This document shows positions 59,639 through 64,000 of a DNA stretch of 64,000 bases, one piece after another. How positions within the stretch are numbered: the first letter of the stretch is position 1; each line of letters begins with the position of its first letter. The DNA lies in NCBI RefSeq assembly GCF_001905845.1, contig NZ_LIVZ01000004.1:558001-622000 (forward strand). Direction: 5' to 3'. This DNA is from Streptomyces sp. TSRI0107 (GTDB lineage Bacteria > Actinomycetota > Actinomycetes > Streptomycetales > Streptomycetaceae). The notes under the pieces were generated by a model that did not search any database, was not told the origin of the DNA, and worked only from the letters and a program-made list of their open reading frames with translations. The position numbers and the translations under genes are program-made.

Positions 59639-60145
59639 GTGAACAGAACGCTCCCCGTGGTACGGCTGCGCGTCCCCACCGACGAGGACGCCGTCGCCTG
59701 GCACCGGGTCTTCGACCACCCGGACGTGATGGAGTTCCACGGCGGCCGCTCCGCCGGGCTGTCCGTCTACGAGGAGCTGACCGCCCGCCAGCGCAAGCAC
59801 GACGCGGAACTGGGCTTCTGTCTGTGGACGATGCTCGACGAGGAGGACCGGGTCATCGGCTTCACCGGCGCGCAGCCCTGGCCTCTCGAGTGGGGTCCGG
59901 CCGGGGAGATCGAGATCGGCTGGCGGCTGGGCCGGGAGCACTGGGGCCGGGGCTATGTCACCGCCGCCGCGCAGATGACGCTGGAGCGGTTGCGCGCGGC
60001 GGACGTGCCCGGTGTGGTGGCGATGGTCAACGCCCGCAACGCCCGCTCGATCGCGGTCACCCAGCGGCTGGGCATGCGGCTCGCCGAGACCTTCACGACG
60101 CCCGAGTCCGAGCAGCAGGGGCACTGCTACCGACTGGCGTTGTGA
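59639..60145 (+). CDS. GNAT-family N-acetyltransferase
   Basis: 168 residues, RimJ/RimL-like. The acetyl-CoA motif is GWRLGREHWGRGYVTAAAQM at about 100-119; VVAMVNARNARSIAVTQRLG is motif B. Such enzymes acetylate small molecules or protein N-termini. The GTG at 59639 follows GAAGGG. Divergent from the reductase gene with 97 bp between. Confidence 0.85.
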   Translation: MNRTLPVVRLRVPTDEDAVAWHRVFDHPDVMEFHGGRSAGLSVYEELTARQRKHDAELGFCLWTMLDEEDRVIGFTGAQPWPLEWGPAGEIEIGWRLGREHWGRGYVTAAAQMTLERLRAADVPGVVAMVNARNARSIAVTQRLGMRLAETFTTPESEQQGHCYRLAL

Positions 60146-60238
60146 CGCACGGTAATAGTCGGCTACGGAAAGACACCTGACGCTTCCGGACGGCACCCCC
60201 GGGCGGTTACCCTGCCAGTACCGCTGGGGGTGACATCT

Positions 60239-60589
60239 GTGCGTATACCACCCAAAACACCCGAAGTGCGTGTGCCGAGACTCGTCGGTCTCATGGCCGT
60301 CGACGCGCGCGAGGCGGCCGAGTCGCACGGGGTGCTGCTCGCCGCACCGGACCGGCCGGACTTCCCGCGCACGGTCGTGGACTACGTCGTACGGCAGTAC
60401 CCGCCACCCGGAGCCGAGATACCACGCGGCGCCGTGGTCACCGTCTGGTTCGACTTCGGCGAGGGCGAGGGCGGCGGAGGCTCCGGCGTCCGCGAGCCCC
60501 GCGTCCCGGGCCCGCCGCACGGCGGCATCCGCCGCGAGCTGATCACTCCGGAGGAACCACGGGCGATGAGCCCGCTCAGCTCTCCTTGA
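60239..60589 (+). CDS. Small single-PASTA-domain protein
   Basis: 116 residues. VRVPRLVGLMAVDAREAAES, then DYVVRQYPPPGAEIPRGAVV form one PASTA repeat, the module that binds muropeptides in serine/threonine kinases and PBPs. No signal peptide or membrane helix is seen, so it seems cytoplasmic. After about residue 80 the chain is Gly/Pro-rich. GTG 60239 follows GGGGGTG; GTG 60230 is also possible. Its end overlaps a 20-bp tandem duplication. Confidence 0.75.
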   Translation: MRIPPKTPEVRVPRLVGLMAVDAREAAESHGVLLAAPDRPDFPRTVVDYVVRQYPPPGAEIPRGAVVTVWFDFGEGEGGGGSGVREPRVPGPPHGGIRRELITPEEPRAMSPLSSP

Positions 60590-60610
60590 ACCCGCTCAGC
60601 TCTCCTTGAA
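60571..60610. repeat. 20-bp tandem duplication at the PASTA/menG junction
   Basis: CCCGCTCAGCTCTCCTTGAA occurs twice in direct succession at 60571-60590 and 60591-60610. The first copy ends the PASTA gene (TGA 60587-60589); the second carries the menG stop (60596-60598 on the minus strand). Each gene thus ends in its own copy. Confidence 0.92.
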
Positions 60611-61291
60611 CCCGCGGTGCAGTGCCACCACGCCGCCCGTGAGGTTCCGCCACGCCACCCGCGACCAGCCCGCGCCCTTCAGCCGGTCGGCGAGCGCCGC
60701 CTGGTCGGGCCAGGCACGGATGGACTCGGCGAGGTAGACGTACGCCTCCGGGTTGGACGACACCGCGCGGGCCACCGGCGGCAGCGCCCGCATCAGGTAC
60801 TCGGTGTAGACGGTGCGGAAGGGCGCCCAGGTCGGGTGCGAGAACTCGCAGATCACGACCCGTCCGCCGGGCCGTGTCACCCGGTGCATCTCGCGCAGCG
60901 CCGCGTCGAAGTCCTGGACGTTGCGCAGCCCGAAGGAGATGGTGACGGCGTCGAAGACGTCGTCCTTGAACGGCAGCCGGGTCGCGTCCCCCGCGGTCAG
61001 CGGCAGCCACGGGTGCTTGCGCTTGCCCACCTGGAGCATGCCGAGGGAGAAGTCGCAGGGGACGACGTAGGCGCCGGTGCGGGCGAAGGGCAGGGACGAG
61101 GTCGCCGTACCGGCGGCCAGGTCGAGGACCTTCTGCGCGGGCCGCGCGTCGACGGCCTTGGCGACCTCCTTGCGCCAGGCCCGGGCCTGCCCGAGGGACA
61201 GCACGTCGTTGGTGAGGTCGTACCGGTCCGCCACGTCGTCGAACATCGAGGCGACTTCGTGCGGCTGCTTGTCCAGGGATGCGCGGGTCAC
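60596..61291 (-). CDS. menG: Demethylmenaquinone methyltransferase
   Basis: Last step of menaquinone synthesis. 231 residues with the UbiE/MenG pattern: [20 protein letters not shown] at about 11-30, SAM motif [17 protein letters not shown] at about 55-70, [20 protein letters not shown], and [23 protein letters not shown] at 61289-61291 overlaps the end of the acyltransferase gene by four bases. The C-terminus [16 protein letters not shown] is typical. Together with the reductase at 58252 and polyprenyl synthase at 28300 it forms a dispersed menaquinone set. Confidence 0.94.
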   Translation of the reverse strand: MTRASLDKQPHEVASMFDDVADRYDLTNDVLSLGQARAWRKEVAKAVDARPAQKVLDLAAGTATSSLPFARTGAYVVPCDFSLGMLQVGKRKHPWLPLTAGDATRLPFKDDVFDAVTISFGLRNVQDFDAALREMHRVTRPGGRVVICEFSHPTWAPFRTVYTEYLMRALPPVARAVSSNPEAYVYLAESIRAWPDQAALADRLKGAGWSRVAWRNLTGGVVALHRGFKES

Positions 61292-62361
61292 GCCCTCATT
61301 GTTGCAGCAGGGCCCGGCGGCAGAAGGCGCGGCGTGCGTTTCCCGGCCACGTCCTCCACCCACCCGCACAGCAGCACGAAGGCGGCGATCAGCACCCAGC
61401 CCACCCCGAACATGAACCACTGGCTCTCCAGCGGCAGATGGGCCTCGAAGGCGGGCACCTCCCAGAACCGGTCGATCAGCGGCACCGCCAGGATCAGCGC
61501 GATCTCGTGCCAGAGGTAGACGGTCACCGCGCGCGCGTTGAAGACGCTCACGATCCGGTCCAGCCTCGGCGCGCGGGCGAGCCAGGAGAAGTCGGCCTTG
61601 AAGTACATCAGCGGTGTCACGAACCCCGCCGACCAGAAGGCCTGGGCGAGCGGGTTCTCGTCCAGGTCGTAGGTGCCGTACTCGGCCTGGTGCGCGAGGG
61701 CGTACCAGCCGCCGTACGCCAGCGCGGCCAGCGAGAACAGGACGACGGCGGACGGCTTCAGCCGCCGGAGCACCCCGTCGCGGTGGGCGAAGCCGAGGAG
61801 CCAGCAGAAGAGGTACGTGGCCAGGTCCAGCAGGGCGGTGCCGAAGCGGTCGTCCGGCGGCTGCCAGGCGAACCGGAGGGCGACGACCGGGGCGAGGGAC
61901 AGCGCCAGCACGGGTACCGGCGCGAGCCGGAAGACCCGCAGCAGGAGCGGCGAGAGCAGCACGAACCACAGGTAGGTCCGCAGGTACCAGAGGACTTCCC
62001 AGGCCTGCGCGCCCCACGCGTCGCCGGGCGGGTCGCCCAGCGGCACGATCCAGAAGACGATCTGCCAGCCGGGCATCCAGCCGTGCACCAGCATCGCCGC
62101 GACCACGAAGACGCCCCAGAACCAGAACGGCGGGAGCAGTCTGCGCACCCGGCTCCTGACGACCTTCGGGGCCGGGCGCTCCAGGGACTTCGCCATCAGC
62201 GTGCCGGCCAGGGCGAACATGACGCCCATCGACGGGAACACCAGGCCCGCCCAGGCCCACCCGAACGTGTGATACGCGACCACGCGGACGAGGGCCGCGG
62301 CGCGGAGGGCGTCGAAGTACCGGTCGCGTCCGGCAGCCGCGGCCCTCCGGTGCGAGCCCAC
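61288..62361 (-). CDS. Acyltransferase 3-family membrane protein
   Basis: 357 residues, about ten hydrophobic helices. [20 protein letters not shown] is the start with the catalytic-type Arg/His; [16 protein letters not shown] is the second conserved motif; [18 protein letters not shown] follows. The family O-acetylates sugars of the cell surface. It sits between a glycosyltransferase-deacetylase fusion and menG, so it may modify the polysaccharide made by the former. GTG start one base after the stop of the upstream gene. Confidence 0.85.
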   Translation of the reverse strand: MGSHRRAAAAGRDRYFDALRAAALVRVVAYHTFGWAWAGLVFPSMGVMFALAGTLMAKSLERPAPKVVRSRVRRLLPPFWFWGVFVVAAMLVHGWMPGWQIVFWIVPLGDPPGDAWGAQAWEVLWYLRTYLWFVLLSPLLLRVFRLAPVPVLALSLAPVVALRFAWQPPDDRFGTALLDLATYLFCWLLGFAHRDGVLRRLKPSAVVLFSLAALAYGGWYALAHQAEYGTYDLDENPLAQAFWSAGFVTPLMYFKADFSWLARAPRLDRIVSVFNARAVTVYLWHEIALILAVPLIDRFWEVPAFEAHLPLESQWFMFGVGWVLIAAFVLLCGWVEDVAGKRTPRLLPPGPAATMRA

Positions 62362-62362
62362 C

Positions 62363-64000
62363 TCAGCTCACCCCCGAGGGACCCGCCGGAGTGCCGACCT
62401 CGCCCGTCCGCTTCAGCTTCTGCCAGCGCAGCCGGCCGCCGGTGAGGGCGGTGACGCAGGAGTGGATGAGGACGAGGTACATCATCTGCCGGTACGCCAG
62501 CTGCTGCAGCGGCATCATCAGCAGGTACCGGTACTTCTCGCGGTCCAGGCGGAAGGCGTACGCGGCGCACAGCAGCTGCACTCCCAGCACCGCGAGCCAC
62601 GCCAGCAGGGCCGCCCGGAAGTCGACGAAGACCATCGAGTAGACGGTGAAGACGTCGATGAGCGGCGCGAAGACCGGCGTGACGATCTGGAAGATCACCA
62701 CCAGCGGCAGCCCGACCCGGCCGAACCGCCCCGAGGGGCCCTTGTCGGTGAGCGCCTTGCGGTGCTTCCACAGCGCCTGCATGGTGCCGTACGACCAGCG
62801 GTAGCGCTGCGACCACAGCTGCTTCAGCGAACCGGGCGCCTCGGTCCAGGCCCGCGCGTGCTCCTGGTAGACGACCCGCCATCCCGCGCGGTGCAGGGCG
62901 ATGGTGATGTCGGTGTCCTCGGCGAGGGTGTCCTCGCTCATCCCGCCGACGTCCAGCACCGCCGCGCGCCGGAAGGCGCCGATCGCGCCGGGGATGGTCG
63001 GCATGCAGCGCAGCAGGTCGTACATGCGCCGGTCGAGGTTGAAGCCCATCACGTACTCGATGTGCTGCCAGGCCCCGATGACCGTGTCGCGGTTGCCGAC
63101 CTTGGCGTTGCCCGCGACCGCGCCGACGCCGGGGTCGGCGAAGGGCTGCACCAGCTGCCGTACCGTGTCCGGTTCGAAGACGGTGTCGCCGTCCATCATC
63201 ACGACGATGTCGTACGACGCGCTGCGCACCCCGTTGTTGAGGGCGGCGGGCTTGCCCGCGTTGGCCTGGCGGATGACGCGGACGTTGGGCAGGCCCAGGG
63301 ACTCGGCGATGTCCGCCGTACCGTCCGTGGAGCCGTCGTCGACCACGATGATCTCGATCGGATGGGTGCTTCGCGCCAGCGAGTTCAGGGTGTTGGCGAT
63401 GCACTCCTTCTCGTTGTACGCCGGGACGATCACGCTGACCGGTTCGGTGACCAACGGCCCCCAGGAGAACCGGCGTCTGTTGCGCTGCCGGTAGTGGCGG
63501 CGGGCGAGGATCAGCATCATCCCGAAGCGGCCCAGTACCGCGACGCCGACGACCGCCAGGCCGACGGACAGCGCCGGCACGGTCCACTCGGCGACGGCGA
63601 CGGCCGCGACGAGCGCCTTGCCCTCGTAGAGGGTGGCGCCGGTGGCGGGGTGGTGAGCCGCCTGCGAACCGGCGCCGGACGCGGCGGCGCCCGGGGCCTG
63701 CTGCCCCATGGCCCCGCTGATGGTGGTGAAGGTGTAGCCCTTCGCCCGCATCTTCTCGATGTACTTCGGCAGCGCCTCGATGGTCTGCGAGCGTTCCCCG
63801 CCGGCGTCGTGGAAGAGCACGGACGCGCCCTCGCCGTCCTCGGGCGTGGCCCACTCGACGATCTTCGAGACGCCGGGGCGCTTCCAGTCGTCGCTGTCGG
63901 TGTCGATGAAGACGCTGGTGTAGCCCTGCTTGCCGAGCTGCTCGTAGACCTGCCAGCTGTAGTCGTCGATGGCGTCGGTCTTCGAGGAGTACGGCGCCCG
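62363..64000 (-). CDS. Polysaccharide deacetylase-glycosyltransferase family 2 fusion (partial, 5' end outside window)
   Basis: At least 545 codons; the frame stays open to the right edge. The visible N-terminal part, with DSDDWKRPGVSKIVEW, then SVLFHDAGGERSQTIEALPK, is the second half of a NodB-type deacetylase domain. After a helix comes a GT2 processive synthase domain: VSVIVPAYNEKECIANTLNS, VVDDGSTDGTADIAESLG, DGDTVFEPDT, EDTDITIALHRAGWRVVY and the QRYRWSYG (QxxRW) motif, then three or four C-terminal helices. Such fusions make and deacetylate a surface polysaccharide such as poly-N-acetylglucosamine. The internal GTG at 63820 is not the real start. Confidence 0.9.
   Translation of the reverse strand, partial: RAPYSSKTDAIDDYSWQVYEQLGKQGYTSVFIDTDSDDWKRPGVSKIVEWATPEDGEGASVLFHDAGGERSQTIEALPKYIEKMRAKGYTFTTISGAMGQQAPGAAASGAGSQAAHHPATGATLYEGKALVAAVAVAEWTVPALSVGLAVVGVAVLGRFGMMLILARRHYRQRNRRRFSWGPLVTEPVSVIVPAYNEKECIANTLNSLARSTHPIEIIVVDDGSTDGTADIAESLGLPNVRVIRQANAGKPAALNNGVRSASYDIVVMMDGDTVFEPDTVRQLVQPFADPGVGAVAGNAKVGNRDTVIGAWQHIEYVMGFNLDRRMYDLLRCMPTIPGAIGAFRRAAVLDVGGMSEDTLAEDTDITIALHRAGWRVVYQEHARAWTEAPGSLKQLWSQRYRWSYGTMQALWKHRKALTDKGPSGRFGRVGLPLVVIFQIVTPVFAPLIDVFTVYSMVFVDFRAALLAWLAVLGVQLLCAAYAFRLDREKYRYLLMMPLQQLAYRQMMYLVLIHSCVTALTGGRLRWQKLKRTGEVGTPAGPSGVS

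Noticed and set aside
57145..60180. 1011-codon plus-strand frame across MFS, repeats and reductase
   Set aside because: It runs out of frame through the MFS gene and antisense through the reductase; open only because of GC bias and the repeat period.

Overview
The window is high-GC actinobacterial DNA that fits a Streptomyces chromosome in every respect I could check: strong GC bias at third codon positions, many GTG starts, GTGA/ATGA gene overlaps, a ydaO-class leader in front of a secreted lytic enzyme, and the neighbourhood of complex I, RecQ, menaquinone genes and 2-oxoacid:ferredoxin oxidoreductase known from S. coelicolor-type genomes. I see no rRNA, tRNA, CRISPR array or intact insertion sequence.

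Layout. 1-8579 (minus): an incomplete second complex I cluster, nuoA-B-C-H-I-J-K-L-M, running off the left edge. It has no D, E, F or G, and its NuoC-like protein carries a long repetitive disordered tail. 8826-12338 (plus): two tandem paralogous sensor kinases and one NarL-type response regulator. 12722-15692: 2-oxoacid:ferredoxin oxidoreductase korA-korB. 15720-18188: a divergent HxlR regulator and NmrA-like quinone reductase pair, then RarD. 18564-21665: an accessory-looking pair, DUF3800 plus a large ParB-like protein of unknown function. 21744-24976: VOC protein, a MITE-like inverted repeat, a TPR-type protein with a low-complexity middle, and an FMN reductase-like protein. 25014-29310 (minus): ABC exporter, LolA-like protein and polyprenyl diphosphate synthase. 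29551-38584: CocE-type hydrolase, ydaO riboswitch plus secreted transglycosylase, HAD phosphatase, an unknown protein, fumarylacetoacetase, M56 peptidase and RecQ. 38758-54841 (minus): the complete 14-gene complex I operon nuoA-N. 55529-62361: NlpC/P60 protein, chloramphenicol-type MFS exporter, geranylgeranyl reductase family enzyme, GNAT, PASTA protein, menG and a membrane acyltransferase. 62363-64000: the 3' part of a polysaccharide deacetylase-glycosyltransferase fusion.

How it works together. Much of the window serves NADH/menaquinone respiration: complex I, polyprenyl diphosphate synthase for the menaquinone tail, MenG for the last methylation, and a reductase that probably saturates the tail. 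A Rex-type operator and a Crp-like site lie in front of the main nuo operon. The second, NADH-module-free complex I stands near korAB, which makes reduced ferredoxin, so a ferredoxin-fed complex is a reasonable hypothesis.

The most unusual findings are a roughly 190-bp segment present three times across the MFS/reductase gene junction, a leaderless 20-codon reading frame with hairpins in front of the MFS exporter, the MITE-like element at 22229-22422, the DUF3800/ParB-like pair, and the repeats in the second NuoC.
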